A stretch of DNA of 64,000 nucleotides from Spirosoma sp. (GTDB lineage Bacteria > Bacteroidota > Bacteroidia > Cytophagales > Spirosomataceae). Both the position numbers and the translations under genes were made by a program. The notes under the pieces are model-generated. The model was not told where the DNA came from and searched no databases. It was given only the letters and a program-made list of their open reading frames with translations. Where the stretch lies: positions 434,001 through 498,000 of the forward strand of contig NZ_JAPLET010000015.1 in assembly GCF_026391055.1 (NCBI RefSeq), in the 5' to 3' direction. This document shows positions 1 through 8,239 of this stretch, piece after piece (position 1 is the stretch's first letter; each line of letters begins with the position of its first letter).

Positions 1-2
1 TG

Positions 3-314
3 AAACAGGACATCGAAACGGCACCCGTCAGCGAGAAGATGAAAGCCCTGCTTCAGATTGCGGCATTCACCCAACAAAGTGGGAAAGCTGTAACGCCCGA
101 AGCCGTTGCCCGCGCTCGTGAGGCCGGTGCCACCGACCGCGAGATTCATGATACGGTGCTGATAACCGCACTGTTCTCGTTGTATAACAAGTATGTGGAT
201 GGGCTGGCAACAGTAGCCCCGGCCGATCCCGCATACTACCAGATGCTTGGTGAGCGGATCACCAGCCGGGGCTATGTTCGGCCACCGGGCGGGTATCCAG
301 TACAAACCCACTAA
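3..314 (+). CDS. AhpD/carboxymuconolactone decarboxylase-like protein, C-terminal part
   Basis: The reading frame is open to the left edge, so the gene begins outside the window; about 103 residues remain. They align by eye with the C-terminal halves of the two complete paralogs at 4578-5156 and 5262-5849. Shared features are a KMKALL segment, an AVTPEAV-like stretch, HDTVLI and NKYVDGLATVAP. The family has an all-alpha fold and includes AhpD-type alkylhydroperoxidases and decarboxylases. The CxxC active-site region lies before the window start, so redox competence cannot be judged. The ATG at 39 is internal. The substrate is unknown. Confidence 0.85.
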   Translation, partial: KQDIETAPVSEKMKALLQIAAFTQQSGKAVTPEAVARAREAGATDREIHDTVLITALFSLYNKYVDGLATVAPADPAYYQMLGERITSRGYVRPPGGYPVQTH

Positions 315-333
315 CTGATTTGTAAGCAGTTTT

Positions 334-366
334 CTGGTTGGTCAGCTTTACAAACCCACCAACCAG
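334..366 (+). terminator. Hairpin after the first AhpD-like gene
   Basis: CTGGTTGG at 334-341 pairs perfectly with CCAACCAG at 359-366 around a 17-nt loop, 20 bp after the stop codon. An A-rich stretch rather than a T-tract follows, so it may only stabilise the 3' end. Confidence 0.4.
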
Positions 367-409
367 CGAACCTCAAAAAAACGACTCACGCATTTACTGG
401 CCTTTTTTC

Positions 410-440
410 ACCGACCAAAAACTACCCGTTTTTGGTCGGT
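410..440. promoter_or_regulatory. Perfect 13-bp hairpin upstream of the TonB receptor gene
   Basis: Arms 410-422 and 428-440 (ACCGACCAAAAAC and its exact complement) flank a TACCC loop, 34 bp before the ATG at 475. No T-tract follows on the plus strand, which argues against a simple terminator. It could be an operator or a 5' leader structure for the receptor gene. Confidence 0.5.
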
Positions 441-474
441 CTACCCCCTCATTTGCTTTTTTTCTCAAATAGCT

Positions 475-3267
475 ATGAAAATAAGAGTATTAATTGCCTT
501 GCTGGCAATGCTATATATAGTTCCAGAAACCGCTTGGGCACAGTCGCGTCGGGTGTTTGGTACGGTGCGCGATGCCGACAATAACCAGCCAATGGCAGGT
601 GCCAGTGTGGTTATTAAAGGTCAGCAGATAGGCACCGTTGCCGATGCCGCCGGCCACTTTTCGCTGACGACCAGTCAACGAGGGGGTGTAACACTAAAAA
701 TCTCGATGGTTGGCTACCAAAGCCGGACAGTTGCTGTGGCCGATGGGGATCAGGCTGTTTCGGTGGGTCTTCAAGTAGCCACGAATGCCTTGCAGGATGT
801 GGTTGTGGCGGCATCGCGGGTGGAGGAGAGTTTGTTGCTTGCTCCCGTAACGGTTGAGAAAATGGACGCACGAGCCATTCGCGAAACGCCTTCGGCTACA
901 TTTTACGAAGGCATCAACAACCTGAAAGGGGTCGATATGGTTACCAGTGGCCTGACCTATAAGCAGATTAACACGCGCGGTTTTGCCAGCACGGGAAACA
1001 GCCGGTTTCTTCAACTTATCGACGGAGTCGACAATCAACCGGCCGGGTTTGGCTTTTCGGTTGGAAATATGTTTGGGTTGAGCGATCTGGATGCCGAGAG
1101 CGTTGAGTTGGTTCCGGGGGCCGCTTCGGCTTTATATGGACCGGCTGCGTTCAACGGGGCACTGCTCATGACCAGCAAAAATCCGTTTACGTACCAGGGA
1201 TTGAGCGTACAGACAAAAGTTGGGGTAAACCACATCAACGATCCCAACACAGGGGCGGCTATTTTTCAGGATTACGGCCTGCGTTATGCCAAAGCCTTTA
1301 ATAACCGACTGGCAGTAAAACTGGTGGCGTCGTATATGAAAGGTCTCGACTGGTTTGCTACCGATTATACGGATGTTGATGCCACCACATCGCCCGAAAA
1401 ACGGGGGCTCAGTAACCCGGCTTACAACGGGCTGAATGTCTATGGCGACGAGGTGAACCGCACCATCACGGGCATTGGCAAAGTAGCCCGCACGGGTTAT
1501 CTGGAAAAAGATCTGACCGACTACAACGTCTACAGCCTGAAACTGAACGGGGCAGTTCATTATCGCATTACGCCTAAGCTGGAGGCTATTTACTCGTTCA
1601 ATTACGCGAAAGGAACGGCTAATTATACGGGCAGTAATCGATTTTCGGTAAACGGCTTTTCACTGCTTCAGCACCGGATTGAACTGCGGGGAGCCAATTT
1701 TATGGTGCGCGGCTACACGAACCAGGAAGATTCGCACGACTCGTACAACACGCGTTCGCTGGGCCAGCAGATTGGCCGGACGTGGGTGCGCGACCTCAAC
1801 GGAAATGTGGTGGCCCCGAACGTGGCAGACCAGACCTGGTTCGACCGTTATACGGCTGCCTATCAGGGGAAAATTCAGGGCGTAACAGGTAGCGACAATG
1901 CCAGTGCCCGTTCGTTTGCCGATCAGGGTCGTTTGCTGCCCGGTTCTGCCGAATATGAACAGCAAAAGGCGCGGCTCATCGGTATTCAGGGACTGGCTGG
2001 AGCAGGTATTCTGAGCCAGACGAACATGTACCATGCCGATGCGCAGTATAACTTCACTCCGGCGCTAAAAGCGGCCGGGTTATCGGGTACGGATTTGCTG
2101 GTTGGCGGTAATTTCCGGCAGTTCAGCCTGTTTACCAACGGAACCCTGTTCGACGATAAAGGTGGACGGATTCTGTACAGCGAGGTTGGTGCATTTGCCC
2201 AATTGAGCAAGTCGTTACTGGCCGATAAGCTGAAACTGACCGTATCGGGTCGGTACGATAAGAACCAGAACTTCGCGGGGTACTTTACGCCCCGTGCGTC
2301 GGCGGTATTCTCACCCAGCGACCGGCATCACTTCCGGGCTTCGTTTCAGACGGGCTACCGAAATCCAACTCCCAGCGACCAGTTTATCAAACTCAACGTT
2401 GGCCCTATCACCATTCTGGGCGGTGCGCCGAGTAACAGCGCGGGCATGAAGGTATACGAAAACTCATTCAACTCAACCAGTATTGGCGGCTTCGTAAACG
2501 GGTTTATGGGTGAAGTCAACAGTGTTGGTCCCCAGCAGGCGGTGCTGAACAACAAAAACAAGCTGATCAAGTCGAATGTGCCGTACATCGCCCCCGAGCG
2601 AGTACAGAGTTTCGAGCTTGGCTACCGAGCCTTGCTGACGAGTCGGCTGTCGCTCGACGCGAATTATTACTTCGGTGCGTACCGTAATTTTATTCTGAAC
2701 ACGGTGGTCATTCGGCCCAACAGTCCTGTACTGGCGGCTGATGGCAGCATCAACCCCGCAGCTGCCCAAGATATTCTAAATTCGGCCTATCAGGCGTTTC
2801 AACTCTATACCAACGCGCCTGACCGCGTAACGGCGCAAGGAGCCACACTTGGGCTGAACTACGCCAGCGCCAGCGGCTATACCCTAACGGGCAATGGCAC
2901 CTGGTCGGCTTTCAACCTGCAAAATGCTGATCCGAACAATATTCCGGCTTTCAACACCCCCCGATATAAAACCAATGTGACGGTTGGGCATCGGAATATC
3001 GTGCGGAATGTAGGGTTCAATGTGGCTTGGCACTGGCAGGATGCATTCGACTGGGTAGGCTCGTTCAATGACCTGCGCCCCGGCGGTATTCAGGCCTATC
3101 ATCTAATCGATGCACAGGTCACGCTCAAACTGCCAACCTATAAGACGTTACTCAAAATAGGCGCGTCGAACCTGACTAACCAGTACATCGTGCAGGCTTA
3201 TGGTTCACCGGCTGTGGGTGGTTTGTATTACCTGTCGCTGACGTTCGATCAGGGTATGTTGCGGTAG
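475..3267 (+). CDS. TonB-dependent outer-membrane receptor with carboxypeptidase-regulatory-like domain
   Basis: A 930-residue protein with a Sec signal peptide (about residues 1-23, ending AWAQ). A carboxypeptidase-D regulatory-like beta-sandwich follows at about 26-105 (FGTVRDADNNQPMAGASVVI). The plug domain starts near QDVVVAASRVEES and includes INTRGFAS, typical of TonB plugs. The remainder is a long beta-barrel rich in alternating aromatic residues. Such receptors import scarce ligands across the outer membrane using TonB-ExbB-ExbD energy. No SusD-like lipoprotein follows, so this is not a standard SusCD glycan pair. The next gene, 26 bp downstream, is an MFS transporter, suggesting a paired outer- and inner-membrane uptake route. 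The ligand cannot be told from sequence. Confidence 0.92.
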   Translation: MKIRVLIALLAMLYIVPETAWAQSRRVFGTVRDADNNQPMAGASVVIKGQQIGTVADAAGHFSLTTSQRGGVTLKISMVGYQSRTVAVADGDQAVSVGLQVATNALQDVVVAASRVEESLLLAPVTVEKMDARAIRETPSATFYEGINNLKGVDMVTSGLTYKQINTRGFASTGNSRFLQLIDGVDNQPAGFGFSVGNMFGLSDLDAESVELVPGAASALYGPAAFNGALLMTSKNPFTYQGLSVQTKVGVNHINDPNTGAAIFQDYGLRYAKAFNNRLAVKLVASYMKGLDWFATDYTDVDATTSPEKRGLSNPAYNGLNVYGDEVNRTITGIGKVARTGYLEKDLTDYNVYSLKLNGAVHYRITPKLEAIYSFNYAKGTANYTGSNRFSVNGFSLLQHRIELRGANFMVRGYTNQEDSHDSYNTRSLGQQIGRTWVRDLNGNVVAPNVADQTWFDRYTAAYQGKIQGVTGSDNASARSFADQGRLLPGSAEYEQQKARLIGIQGLAGAGILSQTNMYHADAQYNFTPALKAAGLSGTDLLVGGNFRQFSLFTNGTLFDDKGGRILYSEVGAFAQLSKSLLADKLKLTVSGRYDKNQNFAGYFTPRASAVFSPSDRHHFRASFQTGYRNPTPSDQFIKLNVGPITILGGAPSNSAGMKVYENSFNSTSIGGFVNGFMGEVNSVGPQQAVLNNKNKLIKSNVPYIAPERVQSFELGYRALLTSRLSLDANYYFGAYRNFILNTVVIRPNSPVLAADGSINPAAAQDILNSAYQAFQLYTNAPDRVTAQGATLGLNYASASGYTLTGNGTWSAFNLQNADPNNIPAFNTPRYKTNVTVGHRNIVRNVGFNVAWHWQDAFDWVGSFNDLRPGGIQAYHLIDAQVTLKLPTYKTLLKIGASNLTNQYIVQAYGSPAVGGLYYLSLTFDQGMLR

Positions 3268-3293
3268 ATATTATCAGTACTAAAAACGAACAT

Positions 3294-4514
3294 ATGGAAA
3301 CGGTTCAAATTTCTGTTAATCAGCAACAACACATAAAATTGCCCTGGGGTAGTTTCGCTCTTTGTCTGGTCGCTTATTTGTTCGGGGGAACGGCCAGTAC
3401 ACTCATGGCTACGTATTTGCCAATAGCCTTGCCGGAACTCCTCGGTCGATCTGCTTCATCGGAGCAGGTCGGGGAAGTAGGTGCCTGGGTGAGTGCCGCT
3501 TTTTTATATGGATGGATGACGGGCGGGCTGCTCTTTGGCCCACTCGCCGACCGGTTGGGGCGTGTACGGGGATTGGCGCTGGCAACGGGGTTATGCGGTG
3601 GCGCTATGCTGGCAACGGTATTCGTGCCCAACGAATACCTGCTGTTTCTGTTCCGAGCCTTAACGGGTGCGGGTGTGGGGGGGATTTTGCTGATCTCGAC
3701 CGTCTATTTATCGGAGGTCTGGCCCGTAACTTCACGGGCAATTGCGTTGGGCGTGCTGGCCACCGCTTTCCCGGTGGGTATTGTGGCGACGGGTGGCCTG
3801 GTGAGCGGATTCAGTGACTGGCGACTGGCTTTTTGTATCGGTATACTGCCACTTACGGTCGGATTTCTGGTGTGGGTATTTCTACCCGAATCAGCTCTCT
3901 GGCAACAGGGGCGAAGCGAATTGTCCCAAAACAAACCCAATCTGTTCAGTGCCGAAAATAAGCCCAACCTGATTAGCGGGGCCATTATTTTTGGCTCCGT
4001 CCTGATTGGTCTTTGGGGTATTTTCTCGTGGATACCAACCTGGGTGCAGTCACTTTTGCCCCCAGGCCAGACCGGCCAGGCCGAACGCGGCATTACCATG
4101 ATGCTTCTGGGAATGGGCGGCATTGTGGGCGGTGTGGCATCGGGCTTTCTGGTAGCTCGCCTTGGTCCACGGCCCACGCTGCTCCTGACCTTTACCGGTT
4201 GTATATTGGCCTGTGGATTGCTCTTTCTTACTAACCATGTGTTCTCGACGGTCGTATATGTCGAAGTCGCTCTGTTGTCTTTGTTCTTCGGAATTAGCCA
4301 GGGGTCGCTGTCGAGCTACGTACCTACGTTATTTTCGCCTTTCATACGGGCAACGGCAACGGGTTTCTGTTTTAACATCGGGCGACTGTTTACGGCTACG
4401 GCTGTGCTTTTCGTGGGTAGCCTGACCACGGCTTTGGGTGGTATTGGGAATGCACTGGTTGTATTCTCTGCCGCCTTCCTGATCGCCTTTGGTGCTATCT
4501 GGATACGTGAGTAA
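3294..4514 (+). CDS. MFS transporter
   Basis: A 406-residue polytopic membrane protein with about 12 hydrophobic segments. The family loop 2-3 signature is visible as GPLADRLGRVRGLA at about residues 81-94, and a weaker counterpart occurs after the central loop (VARLGPRPTLL). A short polar central loop near residue 205 (SELSQNKPNLFSAENKPN) contains a small duplicated NKPNL motif. It follows the TonB receptor by 26 bp, so the two are probably co-transcribed. It is probably a proton-coupled symporter of an organic acid or a similar small molecule. The exact substrate is unknown. Confidence 0.88.
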   Translation: METVQISVNQQQHIKLPWGSFALCLVAYLFGGTASTLMATYLPIALPELLGRSASSEQVGEVGAWVSAAFLYGWMTGGLLFGPLADRLGRVRGLALATGLCGGAMLATVFVPNEYLLFLFRALTGAGVGGILLISTVYLSEVWPVTSRAIALGVLATAFPVGIVATGGLVSGFSDWRLAFCIGILPLTVGFLVWVFLPESALWQQGRSELSQNKPNLFSAENKPNLISGAIIFGSVLIGLWGIFSWIPTWVQSLLPPGQTGQAERGITMMLLGMGGIVGGVASGFLVARLGPRPTLLLTFTGCILACGLLFLTNHVFSTVVYVEVALLSLFFGISQGSLSSYVPTLFSPFIRATATGFCFNIGRLFTATAVLFVGSLTTALGGIGNALVVFSAAFLIAFGAIWIRE

Positions 4515-4577
4515 TATTCGGTTTCGCTCTTTCACTTTTTCATTCTATCGCTCCGCTTCGGCGGTCCGATTTAACAT

Positions 4578-5156
4578 ATGCCACATATTCCACTTCCAGA
4601 CGGCGTTCCGGGCATTCGGAGCCTTGTCATTTACCGACCCGATACGGGTCAGCATCTGTATGCGCTGGCGCAGGCCCTGTTACGGGCCGGATCACCCGAC
4701 AGCACCCTGGCCAATGCCGAACGCGAGCTGATTGCGGCCTTCGTGTCGAAACAGAACCAGACCGATTTCTGCATGATGAGCCACGCTGCGGCATCCCGTT
4801 ACCTCTACGCCGACCAGCGTGATCTTGTCGATCAAACTCTGGCCGATACTGAAACGTCGCCAATTTCAGCCAAGCTAAAAGCCTTGCTGATCATTGCCGA
4901 TCACGTTCGGGCGGATGCACGTACCGTTTCCGAGGAACTGGTTGCAGCAGCCCGGGCAGAAGGTGCCACCGACGGCGATATTCATGACACAGTACTAATT
5001 GCGGCTTCCTTCTGCATGTACAATCGATACGTGGATGGACTCGCTACCCTGACCCCCACCGACCCGGCTGCGTATGACGCCATGGGCGAGCGGATGGGGA
5101 CAATGGGCTATCAATTACCAACACCGCAGGCCAGCCCTGCTACGCATTTATCATAG
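4578..5156 (+). CDS. AhpD/carboxymuconolactone decarboxylase-like protein lacking the first active-site Cys
   Basis: A 192-residue protein of the peroxidase-related CMD family, full length by comparison with its neighbour at 5262. The N-terminus (MPHIPLPDGVPGIRSLV) matches that paralog (MPHIELPAGLPGIRGPM), which fixes the start. The AhpD active-site signature is CxxCxxxH. Here it reads T62-D-F-C65-M-M-S-H69, so the second Cys and the His remain but the first Cys is Thr. Disulfide-based peroxidase chemistry is therefore doubtful. A decarboxylase, isomerase or non-redox role, or a one-Cys mechanism, is possible. It lies 63 bp after the MFS gene in a cluster with two paralogs. Confidence 0.85.
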   Translation: MPHIPLPDGVPGIRSLVIYRPDTGQHLYALAQALLRAGSPDSTLANAERELIAAFVSKQNQTDFCMMSHAAASRYLYADQRDLVDQTLADTETSPISAKLKALLIIADHVRADARTVSEELVAAARAEGATDGDIHDTVLIAASFCMYNRYVDGLATLTPTDPAAYDAMGERMGTMGYQLPTPQASPATHLS

Positions 5157-5170
5157 GTATAGTAATTAGT

Positions 5171-5201
5171 CCCCAGCCACAAAGTGGCTGGGGTACTTTT
5201 G
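5171..5201 (+). terminator. Strong intrinsic terminator
   Basis: CCCCAGCCAC (5171-5180) and GTGGCTGGGG (5184-5193) form a perfect 10-bp GC-rich stem with an AAA loop, followed by TACTTTTG. It ends the transcript of the 4578 gene. The TACTTTTG tail also fits a Bacteroidota -7 element (TAnnTTTG), but no TTTG lies at the right distance upstream. Confidence 0.8.
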
Positions 5202-5261
5202 TACACACGCTTTCCGCTATCTATCCACAAGGACATACTCAATTGACAGATAACCCATACA

Positions 5262-5849
5262 ATGCCACATATCGAACTACCCGCCGGATTGCCCGGCATT
5301 CGCGGACCCATGGCGTTTAGTCCTGAAACCGCCCGCCCACTCAATGACCTGGTCAATGTGCTACTGCGATCAAACGCCCACCGGTTTGAATCGGGCCTGA
5401 GTGAAGGCGAGCGAGAATTGATTGCTACCTATGTATCGTCGCTGAATGACTGCTTTTTTTGCCAGACGATACACGGCGCGGTGGCCAGCCAGCACCTCGG
5501 CGATGACGACTGGTCGCTGGTCAACTCCGTCAAATGTGATTATCAGCAAGCCGCTATCTCGTCGAAAATGAAGGCGTTATTAACTATTGCCGGAAGCGTT
5601 CAGCAGGGAGGTAAAGCGGTGACTCCGGCGCAGGTCGAAGCGGCCCGCGCCGAGGGGGCTACCGATCACGACGTCCACGATACAGTATTGATTGCCGCTG
5701 CTTTCTGTATGTTCAATCGCTATGTCGATGGTCTGGCCACCTGGGCACCCGAAGACCCTGCTCTGTATAAATACCGGGCGCAGAAAGTGGCCGAGTACGG
5801 CTACACCCACGAAGACCATTACATGCCGACCGCCGGGTCGCCAACTTAA
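5262..5849 (+). CDS. AhpD-like alkylhydroperoxidase/carboxymuconolactone decarboxylase family protein
   Basis: A 195-residue protein with the intact AhpD signature C64-F-F-C67-Q-T-I-H71, so a thiol-disulfide peroxidase cycle is possible. The C-terminal half shares HDTVLIAAAFCMFNRYVDGL with the two paralogs. In the family, the CxxC pair reduces peroxides or regenerates AhpC, although many homologs remain uncharacterised. The DUF3179 gene begins 9 bp after the stop, which suggests an operon. A strong terminator lies 68 bp upstream of the start, so this gene probably has its own promoter. Confidence 0.87.
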   Translation: MPHIELPAGLPGIRGPMAFSPETARPLNDLVNVLLRSNAHRFESGLSEGERELIATYVSSLNDCFFCQTIHGAVASQHLGDDDWSLVNSVKCDYQQAAISSKMKALLTIAGSVQQGGKAVTPAQVEAARAEGATDHDVHDTVLIAAAFCMFNRYVDGLATWAPEDPALYKYRAQKVAEYGYTHEDHYMPTAGSPT

Positions 5850-5857
5850 CCTTGCCG

Positions 5858-7087
5858 ATGAAGCGTTCCCTGTTGTTTTTTCTGGTGTTTATTTTCCTGC
5901 TGATCGCCCTTGAGGTGTTGAGCGTCTATTTTATCATGCCGTTCCCCGGTAGCCAGCTTGGTCTCGGCGAATCCGACTCGGGCCACACGTCATTGGGCCG
6001 GGTTGAACTCGCCTACTGGCTACACCGGAATATTGGCTGGTTACGTGTCGTTGGGTGGTTGCTGCTGATCTACCCGACGTTTCTGGTGTTTACAAAACCC
6101 CGGCGGACGTGGCACCGCTATATGGCGGGTGGTCTGGTAGCGCTTTATGGCGTTGTGTTCTATGAAGTGAATCAGGAGATGATGGCCGATCAGATGTTTA
6201 AGCAACCTATCAATAAGCGGGTCGTTTCCATGAGTGAGAACAAAATTCCGCTCAATAAACTGGTGCTGGGGTTCACCGCTATTGGACAGGCAACGGCCTA
6301 CCCGATTCAACTCATTGGCTACCATCATCAGGTACGCGACACGGTGGGCGGCCAGCCGGTTATGATCACGTATTGTACCGTTTGCCGGACAGGGCGCGTA
6401 TTCAGCCCGATCATCAAAGGTCGGCCCGATGAGTTTAGGCTGGTGGGTATGGATCATTTCAACGCCATGTTCGAAGACAAACGGACGGGTTCCTGGTGGC
6501 GGCAAGCTACGGGCGAGGCTATTCTGGGGCCGTTAAAAGGAAACAGCCTGACTGAACTGGCAGGGCAGCACATGACTCTGGGCGAGTGGGCCGCCCAACA
6601 CCCCAACACGCGCGTATTGCAGGCTGATTCAACCTTTGCCGACGAGTTTGCCGGCATGAAAAACTACGAAAAAGGCCTGTCGAAGGGGAAACTCACCCGG
6701 CGCGATTCGGCTTCGTGGCAACCTAAATCGTGGGTTATCGGTGTGGAGAAAGCCGGTTTTTCGAAGGCATACGACTGGAATAAACTGGTAGAAAAACGTA
6801 CGCTGAGCGATGTAGTAGGGGGCGAACCCATACTGCTGACCATTGCGCCCGACAGTGTATCGTTCGGAGCCTGGAGTCGGCGGGTAGGGGCACAAACACT
6901 CACGTTTCACTATGCCAGCCGGCAACTCACCGATCAGGAAACAAAATCGGTCTGGACCTGGCGGGGGCATTGCGTGGCAGGTCCGCTGCGGGGAAAACGA
7001 CTTGATGCCATGCCGAAAGCCTATCAGGAGTTCTGGCATTCGTGGCGCAGTTTCCATCCCGATACCAAGCGGGATGATGCAGATTGA
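5858..7087 (+). CDS. DUF3179 domain-containing membrane protein
   Basis: About 409 residues. A TTG two codons earlier (5852) is also in frame, but I prefer the ATG at 5858. Three hydrophobic segments lie in the first about 115 residues (LLFFLVFIFLLIALEVL, WLRVVGWLLLIYPTFLVF, MAGGLVALYGVVFYEV). The DUF3179 core follows with its cysteine motif (YCTVCRTGRVF), then TGEAILGPLKG and WAAQHPNTRVL. The biochemical function of DUF3179 is not known to me; the CxxC suggests metal or thiol chemistry. Its position 9 bp after an AhpD-like gene with an intact CxxC supports a shared redox role, which is inference. Confidence 0.85.
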   Translation: MKRSLLFFLVFIFLLIALEVLSVYFIMPFPGSQLGLGESDSGHTSLGRVELAYWLHRNIGWLRVVGWLLLIYPTFLVFTKPRRTWHRYMAGGLVALYGVVFYEVNQEMMADQMFKQPINKRVVSMSENKIPLNKLVLGFTAIGQATAYPIQLIGYHHQVRDTVGGQPVMITYCTVCRTGRVFSPIIKGRPDEFRLVGMDHFNAMFEDKRTGSWWRQATGEAILGPLKGNSLTELAGQHMTLGEWAAQHPNTRVLQADSTFADEFAGMKNYEKGLSKGKLTRRDSASWQPKSWVIGVEKAGFSKAYDWNKLVEKRTLSDVVGGEPILLTIAPDSVSFGAWSRRVGAQTLTFHYASRQLTDQETKSVWTWRGHCVAGPLRGKRLDAMPKAYQEFWHSWRSFHPDTKRDDAD

Positions 7088-7090
7088 TGC

Positions 7091-7119
7091 AGAGAGCCGG
7101 GCCGAACGTCCGGCTCTCT
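7091..7119 (+). terminator. Hairpin terminator after the DUF3179 gene
   Basis: AGAGAGCCGG (7091-7100) pairs with CCGGCTCTCT (7110-7119) around a 9-nt loop, directly after the stop codon. The following bases (GGTTATA) are not a classic T-tract. Confidence 0.6.
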
Positions 7120-7249
7120 GGTTATACCGCCCCTGACGAAGCTTTTCTAACTGATTTCTAGTGTACGGTTGACCACTTACGAGGAAAACCGTCGTTGATA
7201 GGATATGCTCCGTCTGAACGAGTACTTTTGTTCCACCTAAAATGGACGT

Positions 7250-8161
7250 ATGCGATTCAAAATTTTTGCTACTGTACTGCTCGTTCTGCTGGTAATATCT
7301 TCGCAGGGGCAGGGGTTGATTGATGGATTTATGCGTGGTCAGCGAAAAGCGAGTCTGGCCGTATTTGGCTCCCAATCCACGTACGATACGTATTACGTCA
7401 ACAAGACCGAAACGAAAAATCCGAACCTGGGCACGGTTACGACTGAAGCCCTGACTGTTGTGGGCACTTATGGCCTGGGTTACGACCTCGACCTGATTGT
7501 GGCCGCCCCTTATGTTCGTACACAGGCCAGTGCTGGCTATTTTTCGAAGCAGGAAGGTTTTCAGGATGTTACAGCTGCACTTCGCTGGGAGGCTTACGAT
7601 TATAAACTAGGCCGGTCGAAACTCTCCTGGCAGTTTGCTGTTGGCTACTCCATGCCCATTCAGCCGTATGTCAACGATGCGCTAGTGGCTATCGGACGCG
7701 GGTCGAAGAACCTGGATGGCCGTACACTGCTTCATTTTAAAGCTCGTTCGTTTTTCCTGACCGGTCAACTGGGCTACATCCGAAACGGGCAGGTAACGCT
7801 CGACCATCCGGTCAATTATTACGATCCCGATCAGCTTAATCCGAACAGCAGCTCAAAAGTAAATGTCCCCGACGTAACTGAAATCATCGTTCGGGGGGGC
7901 TTCGTAACCAAATTCTGCAACATCGATGTATGGGGACAGCAACAGACACCGCATAACAGAGGCACAAATATTGGTACCGGCGTTCCCTTTCCAACCAATG
8001 CCATTGGCTTTAGGCGGGTAGGGGCCACGGCTTACCTTCGGCTACTCAAACAGTTTGGCCTGACCGCTGGATACAGCACCACCCTCGACGGGCGCAATAC
8101 GGGCAAAAGCACCCAGATCAATGCCGGTTTAGTCATTGGTCATTGGACCGCGAATAATTAG
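7250..8161 (+). CDS. Outer-membrane beta-barrel-like protein (phenol-degradation MetA-like transporter family)
   Basis: A 303-residue protein with a signal peptide (MRFKIFATVLLVLLVISSQGQ). After it come alternating hydrophobic/polar strands typical of a barrel (GLGYDLDLIVAAPYVR, LSWQFAVGYSMPIQPYV, GATAYLRLLKQFGLTAGYS), ending in a strand close to the C-terminus. The pattern resembles proteins annotated as outer-membrane transporters of the MetA phenol-degradation family, but I assign only the fold class. A TACTTTTG at 7223-7230 could be a -7 promoter element. The haloperoxidase-like lipoprotein gene follows on the same strand after an inverted repeat. Confidence 0.65.
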   Translation: MRFKIFATVLLVLLVISSQGQGLIDGFMRGQRKASLAVFGSQSTYDTYYVNKTETKNPNLGTVTTEALTVVGTYGLGYDLDLIVAAPYVRTQASAGYFSKQEGFQDVTAALRWEAYDYKLGRSKLSWQFAVGYSMPIQPYVNDALVAIGRGSKNLDGRTLLHFKARSFFLTGQLGYIRNGQVTLDHPVNYYDPDQLNPNSSSKVNVPDVTEIIVRGGFVTKFCNIDVWGQQQTPHNRGTNIGTGVPFPTNAIGFRRVGATAYLRLLKQFGLTAGYSTTLDGRNTGKSTQINAGLVIGHWTANN

Positions 8162-8222
8162 GTTATTGGGTTGTACCTACAAGGTAAAGCCGAACGCGGC
8201 CCGTAGGTACAACCCAATAACC
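8161..8222. repeat. 62-bp inverted repeat with perfect 20-bp arms
   Basis: Arms at 8161-8180 (beginning GGTTATTGGG) and 8203-8222 are exact complements, separated by 22 nt that contain a small GCCG/CGGC stem. It begins on the last base of the 7250 gene's stop codon and ends 17 bp before the next ATG. The structure could attenuate or process a shared transcript, or be a non-autonomous repeat element. Confidence 0.75.
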
Positions 8223-8239
8223 ACCAACCACTCCCATCT

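Noticed and set aside
5194-5201. TACTTTTG as a -7 promoter element for the 5262 gene
   Set aside because: It is the T-tail of a strong terminator and no TTTG lies 17-23 bp upstream.
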